From Planctomycetota bacterium (GTDB taxonomy: Bacteria; Planctomycetota; MHYJ01; WSZJ01; JACPWG01), in assembly GCA_016197205.1 (NCBI GenBank), contig JACPWG010000049.1, forward strand, positions 1 through 64,000: 64,000 bases of DNA. The letters are read 5' to 3'. The notes below the pieces were generated by a model that was given only the letters and a program-made list of their open reading frames with translations, was not told where the DNA came from and did not search any database. The position numbers were made by a program, and so were the translations under genes. How positions within the stretch are numbered: the stretch's first letter is position 1; every line of letters begins with the position of its first letter. Positions 41,743 through 49,495 of the stretch are shown here, piece after piece.

Positions 41743-43362
41743 TCAATTCTGCGAGTCGCCGTACCGCGCGGGCGTCAGCGTGAGCGGCGTCGGCAGGTTC
41801 GGCGCCTTCTGGATGACCACGGCACTTTCGAGGGAGTCCTGCTCGCCGTCGAAGCCCAGCGTCCAGCTCCGATCCGCGCCCTGCGCGGCCGAGCGGGCGG
41901 CGACTTCGACGTCCTGCCCCGCGCGCAGCCGGGCGAAGAGCCCGCGCACGAAGGGGACCGCGAGGCCGGAGTACGTCGAGTGCCGGAAAGCGATCACGAC
42001 GTCGGCCCCGAGCCGGGTCAGCTCCGCCGGCAAATCCAGGTCGGTCGAGGCGCCGTCGTTGAGGCAGGAGCCGGCGACGACCAGGAAGACGTCCTTGAAC
42101 GGCTTGCCGTCCTTCGGAAGGACGGCGGCGGCGGAGCGACCCTGGTCGCCAAGCGCGGCCGTCGTGAGGACGCTTGCATGCGCGTCGTCGGCTTTCGCGT
42201 CGGAGGCGTTGTCATAGAACCACAGCTTGCCGGCCCCGCCATGCCCGCTGTACACGAAGACCGAGAGCCGGCGCCGGAGCTGGTCAAGGACCCCCGTCGC
42301 CGTCGCCGCGGGCTCCCGCACGGACCGGAAGCCGCTGCCGTCCTTCAGCTTCGACAGGCGTTCCTGCGCAGGCTGGACCTCGGGCCGGCAGTCGTCCTCC
42401 GCTTCGCCGAGAAAGCCCGGCGGGAAGCGCGGTCCCACGCAAAGCGCCGCGGGCGGCGCGACCCGGAACGCCTTGCGGCTCTCCGGTGCGCGGGTGGTCG
42501 CAGGCGCGGCCGGGTCGGTCGGACGCGCGGCGTCGACCGACGCGACGACGTGGAACAGGCCGCCGAGCAACAGCCGCCGCGCCGACGTGGCATCCCGACC
42601 ATCCCATGCGACCTGGTATTCCCCCGGTATTTTTTCTTCGCCGCGCAACAGGATGACGACGGTCGGAGGCGCGGGGAGCAGCTTCTTGTAGAAGCGGGCG
42701 TTTGCCCGTTCCCCTTCGGCGTACTCGATCCGGATCGTGACGCGGGCCGGGCCGTTCTTGACGCGATAGCGCACGGCCGCCTTGCGGAGGCCGTCGGCGC
42801 TCTCGGCGGCGGCACGGAGGTCCACCGGACGATCCAGCACGGAGTTTCCGTCGCAGTCCACGAGGTCGAGCACCTCGACCTCGGCGGCGCGAGGCGGCGG
42901 ACGAGTCAACGTCTCCGGCCCCGCGGCGGGCCGCCCGCCGAGCGTCCTCCAGGTGCCGCGCCAGTTACCGCCGGGTCCCGGCACGTAGGTCCCCTGGATC
43001 TTCTCCTCGCCTTGGGCCGCCTGTCCGCCTGCGGGCTCGAGTTGTTGCAGCATGCCGGGACCGGCCAACGTCAGGTCCAGGATCAGCTCCTTCGCGGTGA
43101 GCCGGGCGGTGCCCGTGACCTTTACCTCCGGGCGACCCGCGTAGCGCCGGACGCCCGTGACCGCGAAGCCACCTCGTCCGGAAGCCTCGATTTCAAGCTC
43201 CCCGGAGAAATCGCCCCGCACGCTGTCCTGGCCGTGCACCAACCAGGAGCCGGGAAGGACCGGCTCGGCCCCAGCCGCCCTGGGCGCCAGAGCCGATAGC
43301 ACCAAGCCCAGCAGCGCAGGCGCAAGCGGGAGCAGCCATCCCAGCGGGGCGTTTCGAACCAT
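41743..43362 (-). CDS. Secreted caspase/CHAT-clan cysteine peptidase-like protein
   Basis: The 539-residue protein begins MVRNAPLGWLLPLAPALLGL, a signal peptide ending near RAAGAEP. The N-terminal half is beta-rich, with lipocalin-like GSWLVHGQ... and GTYVPGPGGNWRGTW. The C-terminal domain has a clan CD dyad: His374 (VYSGHGGAG) and Cys433 (VVAGSCLND), followed by LTRLGADVVIAFRHST, the usual helix after the cysteine in CHAT/caspase folds. It is the first gene of an eight-gene operon ending at 35911. The ATG at 43362 has AAGGAAG upstream. Substrate and activation are unknown. Confidence 0.85.
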   Translation of the reverse strand: MVRNAPLGWLLPLAPALLGLVLSALAPRAAGAEPVLPGSWLVHGQDSVRGDFSGELEIEASGRGGFAVTGVRRYAGRPEVKVTGTARLTAKELILDLTLAGPGMLQQLEPAGGQAAQGEEKIQGTYVPGPGGNWRGTWRTLGGRPAAGPETLTRPPPRAAEVEVLDLVDCDGNSVLDRPVDLRAAAESADGLRKAAVRYRVKNGPARVTIRIEYAEGERANARFYKKLLPAPPTVVILLRGEEKIPGEYQVAWDGRDATSARRLLLGGLFHVVASVDAARPTDPAAPATTRAPESRKAFRVAPPAALCVGPRFPPGFLGEAEDDCRPEVQPAQERLSKLKDGSGFRSVREPAATATGVLDQLRRRLSVFVYSGHGGAGKLWFYDNASDAKADDAHASVLTTAALGDQGRSAAAVLPKDGKPFKDVFLVVAGSCLNDGASTDLDLPAELTRLGADVVIAFRHSTYSGLAVPFVRGLFARLRAGQDVEVAARSAAQGADRSWTLGFDGEQDSLESAVVIQKAPNLPTPLTLTPARYGDSQN

Positions 43363-43430
43363 GTTCTGCTTCCTTATCCGCGCAGTAGCCTTGTTTTCAT
43401 TCCACATCGTACAGCGTACACGAACCAGCG

Positions 43431-43470
43431 GCACGATGCCTGGGGGCGCGGGCCTCCGGCCCGCGCGAGC
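43431..43470. repeat. Modular palindromic repeat, copy 3
   Basis: CACGATGCCTGGGGGCGCGG with the perfect hairpin GCGCGGGCC-TCC-GGCCCGCGC at 43446-43466. It sits between the 301-aa gene and the caspase-like gene on the same strand and may act as an attenuator or terminator-like structure. Confidence 0.6.
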
Positions 43471-43548
43471 CGCGCACCGGCCTCGCTTGCCGGCAACCGC
43501 GGACGCGACCTCGCTCAGCGCTACTCCACGCGCCACGAGCGAGCGCAG

Positions 43549-44454
43549 CTACCGTCCGGCGATCTTGACGATGCTCCCGGAGCCGGCGTCGATCGCGACG
43601 ATCCGCTCGACCGGGATGCGCCCTTCGAACCGGAACCGGAAGGACCAGACCAGCCAGCCCGACTTGCGGTCCGAGGCCGGATAGACGCTCAAGCGCGAGT
43701 CCGCGACCTCCAACAGCTTGAAGCCGTTCGCCGGGTCGAGATAACGCGTCAGCGGGCCCCTGGCCAGCTCCTGCGCTTCGACCTGCGAGATTTTCGGCCG
43801 CGCCGGGATCTCGAGGCGCAGGTCCGAACAGGCGTACGAGACGATCCTTCCGCTCTTCGGATGCAGGCCGACGATCACGCGGTTCGGAAAGATCGCCACC
43901 TCTTCGGACGCCGACTGCTCGCGCAACTCGACGTCGTACGACACGACCGTACCGAAAAGAGAGATCCCCTTGCGCACGACCTTGAATCGGCGCAGCTCGA
44001 AGTTCCGATACCGGCCGCGGACGTAGGCCCGGGCCCGCTCTTCCATGTCCGCCGCGGGGAGGGTTGTCGTGGCGCGCGCGGCGGCAAGCAGGTCCTCCCG
44101 GCTGAACGCCCTGCCCGCGGCGTCGTGCGACGGGAGCTTCAGGAAGGCGTCGTTCCGTGTCGCTTCGAAGACCGTCCCGTCCTCCGACGAGATCTGGAAC
44201 GACCCGGCCCTCGGCCCGGTCATCATGTAAAGCGGACCGAGGACCTCGTCCTCCGCCTCGGTCACCTCTTCCAGGTCGGCCTCGAACTCGAGCAGGGTCA
44301 ACCCCACGGACTGGCCGCCGCGGGTGACGAATTCGTAGAGGAGCTCCTTCGCCCGCACGATGGGGATCTTCGCCTCCGCCGGCAGGGCGGCGAGAAGGGC
44401 AAGCCCCAGCGCGACCAGGGCCGGGACTGCCCGGGCTTTTCGCTCGCGGACCAT
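43549..44454 (-). CDS. Secreted protein with PepSY-like repeats
   Basis: The 301-residue protein has a signal peptide (1-28, cut after PAEA). Two segments look PepSY-like: VRAKELLYEFVTRGGQSVGL and RPKISQVEAQELARGPLTRY, each followed by beta strands. KSGWLVWSFRFRFEG...IDAGSGSIVKI is typical of PepSY ends. Such domains often inhibit peptidases or bind in the periplasm. It lies upstream of the caspase-like gene on the same strand, separated by 186 bp containing a hairpin, so it may be an inhibitor or partner; this is inference. Confidence 0.7.
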   Translation of the reverse strand: MVRERKARAVPALVALGLALLAALPAEAKIPIVRAKELLYEFVTRGGQSVGLTLLEFEADLEEVTEAEDEVLGPLYMMTGPRAGSFQISSEDGTVFEATRNDAFLKLPSHDAAGRAFSREDLLAAARATTTLPAADMEERARAYVRGRYRNFELRRFKVVRKGISLFGTVVSYDVELREQSASEEVAIFPNRVIVGLHPKSGRIVSYACSDLRLEIPARPKISQVEAQELARGPLTRYLDPANGFKLLEVADSRLSVYPASDRKSGWLVWSFRFRFEGRIPVERIVAIDAGSGSIVKIAGR

Positions 44455-44496
44455 CTCCCACCTTGCAGTCGCTGACCGGTAGAAATCGAACGGAGC

Positions 44497-44525
44497 ATGC
44501 TAGCACGGGGGCCGCCCGGGCGCAA
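44497..44525 (-). promoter_or_regulatory. Putative sigma-70 promoter of the PepSY-like gene
   Basis: On the minus strand TTGCGC (44525-44520) and TAGCAT (44502-44497), spacing 17. Confidence 0.5.
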
Positions 44526-44600
44526 GCAGGAAGCGGCGGCGCGGCCTTGTCCCGCACAGCCCTGGAAGCGTCCTCGACGGCGTCCGCCACGCCACGCGAT

Positions 44601-44629
44601 TTGACGCGCGGCAGCCGGGATGCTAGGAT
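44601..44629 (+). promoter_or_regulatory. Putative sigma-70 promoter of the gene at 44673
   Basis: TTGACG at 44601-44606 and TAGGAT at 44624-44629, spacing 17. Confidence 0.6.
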
Positions 44630-44672
44630 GCCCGCCGGTGCTTCCCCCTCCCCAAACCACGAGGAGCCCCCC

Positions 44673-45557
44673 ATGCACACGGCGCACGAATTCTCCGTCG
44701 GCGCCGCCGTCGTCGCGGCCGCCTTTTTTTTCTTTGGCGCTCGAGCGGTCCGCGCTGAGGACCCGGCCCCCGCCGGGGGCTCGGCGAACGCCACCGGCGC
44801 TTTCCTAGGCCCCGAGGCCGGCTGGGGCCTCTGCCGCCTGGAGCTGCTCGACGTGCATGGGTTGTGGGGCGGCCAGAACGTTTATGTCGAGGGCTCGGGC
44901 CGTTGCGTGGTGCGGGTGGTGGAGCCCGCGCAAACCGAGCGCAGGTTCGCCTTCCAGCTCGAGTCCCAGGAGGCCCTCGCGGTGCTCCGCTCGTGCGTCT
45001 CCGCGGACCTCCTTTCGATCCGGATCCCGGAGCGTCCCGGTGTGCCCGATGAGGCTCATCCCACGCTCGTCCTCCGCGCGGCGGATGGCCGCGCCCACAC
45101 CCTGTACAAGTGGTCGAACGACAAGGTCCCCGCCTTCGATGGCATCTACCAGGGCCTCCTGGCGCTCATCAAAAAGACGGAAGGGCTGAAGCCCGAATGC
45201 ACAGGCCCGCACGATTGGAAATGGCGGCCCTGGGAGGCCGTGGTCGTGACGGTCTCGATGTTCTCGGGCCGGCCGGACCCGGGCTGGGAGATCCCCTCCC
45301 CGAAGGAGTGGGAGGCGATCCGGGATCGTCTACAGGATTTACCTGAGACGGCGAAAGTGAACCGGCCGTCGCTCGGCTATCGCGGCGTGATCCTCACCGC
45401 CCGCGGGGTCGAGGGCTTCCCCCTGCGCGTCACCGCCTGGAAGGGGGTCGTGGAGCTGGAGGAGATCCCGGGCGTGGTCGTCACCCTCCAGGATGCGAAG
45501 GGCCTCGAGGCGTGGCTGCTCGCCGAAGCGAAGAAGCGCGGGATCGAGGTGCCGTAG
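44673..45557 (+). CDS. Secreted protein of unknown function
   Basis: The 294-residue protein has a signal peptide (1-29, ending AVRAED) and two similar-looking halves of alpha-beta character. The first contains VVRVVEPAQTERRFAFQL and LVLRAADGRAHTLYKWSND. The second contains VSMFSGRPDPGW and GYRGVILTARG. No family is recognised. The ATG at 44673 follows GAGGAGC and is preceded by a good promoter at 44601-44629. The longer open frame upstream crosses that promoter and is rejected as start. It is divergent from the PepSY-like gene. Confidence 0.8.
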   Translation: MHTAHEFSVGAAVVAAAFFFFGARAVRAEDPAPAGGSANATGAFLGPEAGWGLCRLELLDVHGLWGGQNVYVEGSGRCVVRVVEPAQTERRFAFQLESQEALAVLRSCVSADLLSIRIPERPGVPDEAHPTLVLRAADGRAHTLYKWSNDKVPAFDGIYQGLLALIKKTEGLKPECTGPHDWKWRPWEAVVVTVSMFSGRPDPGWEIPSPKEWEAIRDRLQDLPETAKVNRPSLGYRGVILTARGVEGFPLRVTAWKGVVELEEIPGVVVTLQDAKGLEAWLLAEAKKRGIEVP

Positions 45558-46207
45558 CCCGCCTGCGAGAAGCGGCGCCAAGGCGGGGCGCAGTCGTTGG
45601 CCCCGGCACGCCGCGCTGCGCGCTTCGACTACCGCTCCGCCGGCGAACGGATGCCCTCCAATTCGTCCGCCTCGGTGACGCCGATCCACTCGCGACCGAC
45701 GCAGCCAAGACGCAGTCCCCCGTCTGAGGTGCGCTCGGCCTGGACGCTCAGCACGCGGGGGACCTTCTCGCGCTCGACGGTCTTGGCCGCCGCGAGGTCC
45801 GCCTTCCGACAGGCGCTTGGGGGCAGCTCGAGCGCCGCCGCACGGCCCTGCCCGGCTTGCTCGAGGGGCTCGATGGCGGGCACGAACGGACACCGATCCC
45901 GCCACCATTTCTGTGGGGCGGCGTCAGCGCTGGTGTCCTTCTGGGCGGAGCGGGCGTGCGCCCGAACAAAGCGGAGGTCACCCTTGCACTCACACGAGAG
46001 CCGGTGTATCCTGACTCGGGGCCGTGGATCAGGCATCCACCTCCCGGCGAACACCTGCGAACTCTCGGCTTTCCCGAGAACGCCGGCGACTCGCTCACCC
46101 TCGTCATTCTGACGGGAAATTTCGGGTGAGGCCCGAATCCGACGGGAACTGAACCAAGCCCGAAAGTGCAGCGCTCATAGAACAACCGCGACAAGGAGGC
46201 GTAGGCC
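45558..46207. other. Intergenic region with a possible minus-strand gene fragment
   Basis: A minus-strand frame ending at 45629 encodes WWRDRCPFVPAIEPLEQAGQ, RAAALELPPSACRKADLAAA and REWIGVTEADELEG from about 45905 onwards, with protein-like composition but no good start codon or ribosome-binding site. It may be a real small gene or a remnant. Nothing else is supported. Confidence 0.35.
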
Positions 46208-46819
46208 ATGATGCGCTGGCAAGGCTGCGAGACGTGCGGCTCGTTGCACGACTACGAGAGTGGATTTCAGAAGGACGGGCGGCACGGGGAGGAGACGCAC
46301 CTCCCCGCGGCAGCCGATCGACTCGAACGTGTCCGGACCTTGTCCTTTGGCCGGCCTGAACGTACGCTGCTGCGGTGCCCGGAGTGCCAGACCTTTTACG
46401 AGCACCGGTCCGAAGACGAGTACTTCGCCTCCGGCCACGAGAGTTCGCAGAGCCTGGAAAGGCAGACCGACGCCGAGGTTTTTGCGGCGCGAAACACGGC
46501 CTTCGCGGCGGTCGCGTGGACGAGAGGGGAGCTCCCGCGCGAACGGCTGGACGAGGCCGTCTCGGCGCTCGGCGCGTTCCTGCGGAGCTTCGGCGAGGAC
46601 CCGGAGCTGCCCGCGTGGGCCGCACCGAGGAGAAGGGAGCTCGTCTGGGAGGCGTTCCAGGCTGCCTACGAGGGGAAGCGGGATCCCGGCGCAAAGCTGC
46701 GGGTGTGCGAGGGGTTCCTGTCGGCCAACCCCGAACACGAACGCGCTCCCGAGGTCCGGCGGTTCCTGGAGCAGGCTCGAGACGGGACTCGCGCGGGTGG
46801 CCTGGGTGAGGGCCCGTAA
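46208..46819 (+). CDS. Zinc-ribbon-like small protein of unknown function
   Basis: The 203-residue protein has two CxxC pairs, CETC near 7-10 and CPEC near 57-60, that could bind one zinc, followed by a helical region (LDEAVSALGAFLRSFGEDPE, KLRVCEGFLSANPEHE). No family is recognised. The ATG follows AAGGAGGCGTAGGCC, a strong site. The stop codon TAA is supplied by the left end of the repeat element at 46810, so the original C-terminus may have been altered by its insertion. Confidence 0.75.
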   Translation: MMRWQGCETCGSLHDYESGFQKDGRHGEETHLPAAADRLERVRTLSFGRPERTLLRCPECQTFYEHRSEDEYFASGHESSQSLERQTDAEVFAARNTAFAAVAWTRGELPRERLDEAVSALGAFLRSFGEDPELPAWAAPRRRELVWEAFQAAYEGKRDPGAKLRVCEGFLSANPEHERAPEVRRFLEQARDGTRAGGLGEGP

Positions 46820-46931
46820 AGGAATAACTCGGGGAGCGGTGCTTTCCTCGGAGGGAAGAGGCCCTTGTGGTCCAGGCCTTCCGGCCTACACAGACTGGCG
46901 TGAGTGCCTGACTTGTTCCTTTACGGGCCCT
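46810..46931. mobile_element. MITE-like element, second copy
   Basis: A 122-bp element with inverted ends GGGCCCGTAAAGGAATAA and GGGCCCGTAAAGGAACAA (17 of 18 match), the same ends as 11184-11284. Its interior carries a diverged copy of the CCTTGTGGTGCAGG arm seen at 35237. It overlaps the end of the gene at 46208. Confidence 0.72.
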
Positions 46932-47112
46932 ATCAGGAGTCAGGTTCCGGCGGAGAGGATCAACGAGGCGCCTGCGGCAATCGACACGTACGTCCAAGAG
47001 TTCCCGGATGGCGCGTTGTCGCGTCCCGCTTGAAGGATGGGGCCTTCTCATGGAAGACGCGGCCTCGGCCCCGGCGTGTTGGGCGTCATCCCAGGTGAGG
47101 TTTGAAATCGCC

Positions 47113-47871
47113 ATGGCGAGGACAGCTTCGAGACTGTGGACGCGCGAAGAGGTCATCAAGGCGCTATCGCTCTACTGCGTCCTACCGTTCGGCCGCTTCC
47201 ACAAGGGGAATCCCGACGTCCTCGCTCTCGCCAAGGACCTCGCCCGAACCCCCAGTTCGATTTCGCTGAAGCTCTGCAATTTCGCCAGCTTTGATCCGCA
47301 CCACAAGGCCCGCGGAGTGGCGGGCATGGGGAACGCTTCGAAACTCGATCGCGAAGTCTGGAATGACTTCTACGGATGCTGGAACGTATTGGCTCAGGCG
47401 CTCCCTGCCGAGAATCGTGATGAGAAAGAGACCGGCCACAAACTCAACGTCCCCGAGGGGCCCACAACGCAAGAGCGCCTGCTCCAAGTCCGCCGCGGCC
47501 AACGGTTCTTCCGGAAGGCCGTCCTCTCGGCCTACGCAGACCGTTGCTGCATAACCGGCATCGCCGACTGTACCCTCCTCCGCGCAAGCCACATCGTCCC
47601 CTGGGCGAAATCTGTGAAGAACCGCCTGAACCCCTGCAACGGCCTCTGCCTCAATGCCCTACACGACGCGGCATTGGATGGAGGTCTACTGACGCTTGAC
47701 GAAAACCTCCGTGTGGTCTTGTCTCCGCGGCTCCCGCGGAAAATGCCGAAGCCGGTATTCGAGGAGTATTTCCACCGCTACAGCGGGCAGGACATCCAGC
47801 GTCCGGAACGATTCCTGCCGGATGGCGACTGCCTCCACATCCACCGAACCACGCTATTTCTGAGCGACTGA
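47113..47871 (+). CDS. HNH endonuclease
   Basis: The 252-residue protein has an N-terminal helical domain (RLWTREEVIKALSLYCVLPF, then ARTPSSISLKLCNFASFDP) and a C-terminal HNH nuclease. The latter shows CCITGIAD...LLRASHIVPWAK and NRLNPCNGLCLNALHDAAL, with paired cysteines, the SHI histidine and the final N/H residues. This architecture is common among stand-alone HNH proteins annotated as putative restriction endonucleases. No methyltransferase partner is encoded nearby. The ATG at 47113 begins the conserved domain; upstream in-frame sequence is not conserved-looking. Confidence 0.9.
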   Translation: MARTASRLWTREEVIKALSLYCVLPFGRFHKGNPDVLALAKDLARTPSSISLKLCNFASFDPHHKARGVAGMGNASKLDREVWNDFYGCWNVLAQALPAENRDEKETGHKLNVPEGPTTQERLLQVRRGQRFFRKAVLSAYADRCCITGIADCTLLRASHIVPWAKSVKNRLNPCNGLCLNALHDAALDGGLLTLDENLRVVLSPRLPRKMPKPVFEEYFHRYSGQDIQRPERFLPDGDCLHIHRTTLFLSD

Positions 47872-47931
47872 GCCCGATCCGGAATGATGCTTTGATTCGG
47901 CGGAGGGACGTAGGCGACGGAGGCGAACGAA

Positions 47932-48483
47932 GTGACGGACGAGGAACTCGCGGCCCACGAGGCTACTCTGGTGCGCGAGGCAGATGCCGAGAGCCTGACG
48001 AAGGTGGTGGCGGAGCTCCATCGCCGCGGGGAGTTGGCGCGAAGCGAAATCCGCGTGCAGGCTCTCGTCAAGACGCCGACAATTGCCGCACCCCCCAACG
48101 ATGTCGACGCGGGGACCGTGCGCGAGCTGCTGCTCTCCTACCTCGAAACGCCGGAGGCCACATTCTCCAGTTTCATGTGCAACGACACGGACCCTGACCA
48201 ACCGTCAGCCTTCGCGTGGATCGATGTGGTGGATGAGGTCGCCACGCTTCGCGTCGGTGCCTGTCCGTGCCGTTTCCTGCGGGAGGAGGGAGAGCGGGGA
48301 GGCTGCGGTACCGGGGAGATCCAGCGCTTGCAAGCCCGAGGTGCTGCCTTTGCGCCGGGGCGGCTGGAAAGACGATTCGCCTGGTTCCTGGCGTGGGCGG
48401 CGTGGGACGGGAAGATGGATGGCCGGGTTCGTCCGAATTGGGCATGGTTTCCGCCGGGAGAAACCGACGGCAATGGCGCCTAG
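47932..48483 (+). CDS. Hypothetical protein
   Basis: A 183-residue protein starting at GTG 47932 with CGGAGG upstream, 60 bp after the HNH gene. The N-terminal 70 residues are helical (LTKVVAELHRRGELARSEIR). The rest contains a small cysteine cluster (ACPCRFL...GGCGTGE) and aromatic-rich FAWFLAWAAWDGKMDG. No family is recognised. It may be co-transcribed with the HNH nuclease. Confidence 0.65.
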   Translation: MTDEELAAHEATLVREADAESLTKVVAELHRRGELARSEIRVQALVKTPTIAAPPNDVDAGTVRELLLSYLETPEATFSSFMCNDTDPDQPSAFAWIDVVDEVATLRVGACPCRFLREEGERGGCGTGEIQRLQARGAAFAPGRLERRFAWFLAWAAWDGKMDGRVRPNWAWFPPGETDGNGA

Positions 48484-48656
48484 AATCACGCGCGCCCCCC
48501 GCTGCCCGCGCGAGCCGCGCAGAGTCGGCGACGTGCGCGTCGGTCATGGGGACCCTATACTCATCTCGTCATTCAATTGAACTGCGCGACAGATATCGTG
48601 TCCCCACAAGTTCCGATTACGATCCCTTCAGGGGCGATGTGTCGGAGAGGTGCCTG

Positions 48657-48767
48657 ATGTCGGACCACGATTCCAAGCTCGTGGGGCTCATTGTCACCGC
48701 TTGCCTTCTCCTCGTAGTCGGTCTAGTCGGGGTTATGAATCGACCCTACACTGAGAACGCCGGCTAG
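48657..48767 (+). CDS. 36-aa single-pass membrane microprotein
   Basis: MSDHDSKLVGLIVTACLLLV and onwards forms one hydrophobic helix (about 8-28) with a short polar tail ending ENAG. GGAGAGG lies seven bases before the ATG. The composition and good ribosome-binding site argue for a real short gene; a role is unknown. Confidence 0.5.
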   Translation: MSDHDSKLVGLIVTACLLLVVGLVGVMNRPYTENAG

Positions 48768-49495
48768 GAACGCACTGTCAGCCGAGCAGGCGTGCCCGTA
48801 AGCAAAGGTACCTCCTCAGGTGCAAGCCTGAACCAGGACAGCTACGTCGGGGGCGCGTTGTGCTTGGCCTTGGCTGTTGCAGCGGGCGTTGCAGCGGGCG
48901 TAGAGTATCTAAAAAAAAAGGAGGAAGGGCGCGGCGGCCGTACGCGCGAGCCTCGTAGACGTTGATCCCGGGGCTAGGAATCCGGCATGGTGTCCCGATC
49001 CCACCGCGGGTTGGCGCCAGTGGCGGCGGCGCGCGCGGCCCGCCCGGGTCGCCGACCCGCGCGAACAGGACTGCCTTGCCCTCACGGCGAACCTGGATAC
49101 CGGTGGCGCGCAGGAGAAGCTCATGCAGCCGGGCCACGGGCTCACCGGCTAACCGGACAGGGACCCGCGCACTCGGTCCGACACCTGAAGCATCTGTCGT
49201 GCGGCGGCTCTCGGGCCGGGCAGCGGCTCGGCTGAAGTCGATGCGAGCCCGGGAATCGAGAATGACGCTATGACGAGCCGACCACCTCCGCGAGGTCCAC
49301 GAAGCCCATCGACTTACGTCCGGCCTCCGCGCAGGCTTGCTCCCGCGGCACGTAGCGCCGCCGGGCGCAGCATCCAAGGTGGGGCTGAAGAAAGCGTGGG
49401 CGGTGGGCGGCGGGCGCGTCTACTGCCGGAACGCGGAGTGGGGGGGGAGGTGGTCTGACTCGCGACCCGCGGGCGTAGCTCGCCGCGTCCCGCCG
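48768..49495. other. Intergenic region with a possible decayed STN-like fragment
   Basis: On the minus strand around 49060-49280 a frame reads HSVILDSRARIDFSRAAA and VPVRLAGEPVARLHELLL, then ATGIQVRREGKAVLFARVG. This resembles the small STN/secretin-short domains of planctomycete proteins, but no start, signal peptide or downstream domain is present. The rest is featureless. Confidence 0.35.

Noticed and set aside
41152..43299. 715-aa plus-strand open frame opposite the MocA and caspase-like genes
   Set aside because: Antisense shadow rich in Arg, Gly and Pro; the minus strand shows catalytic motifs.
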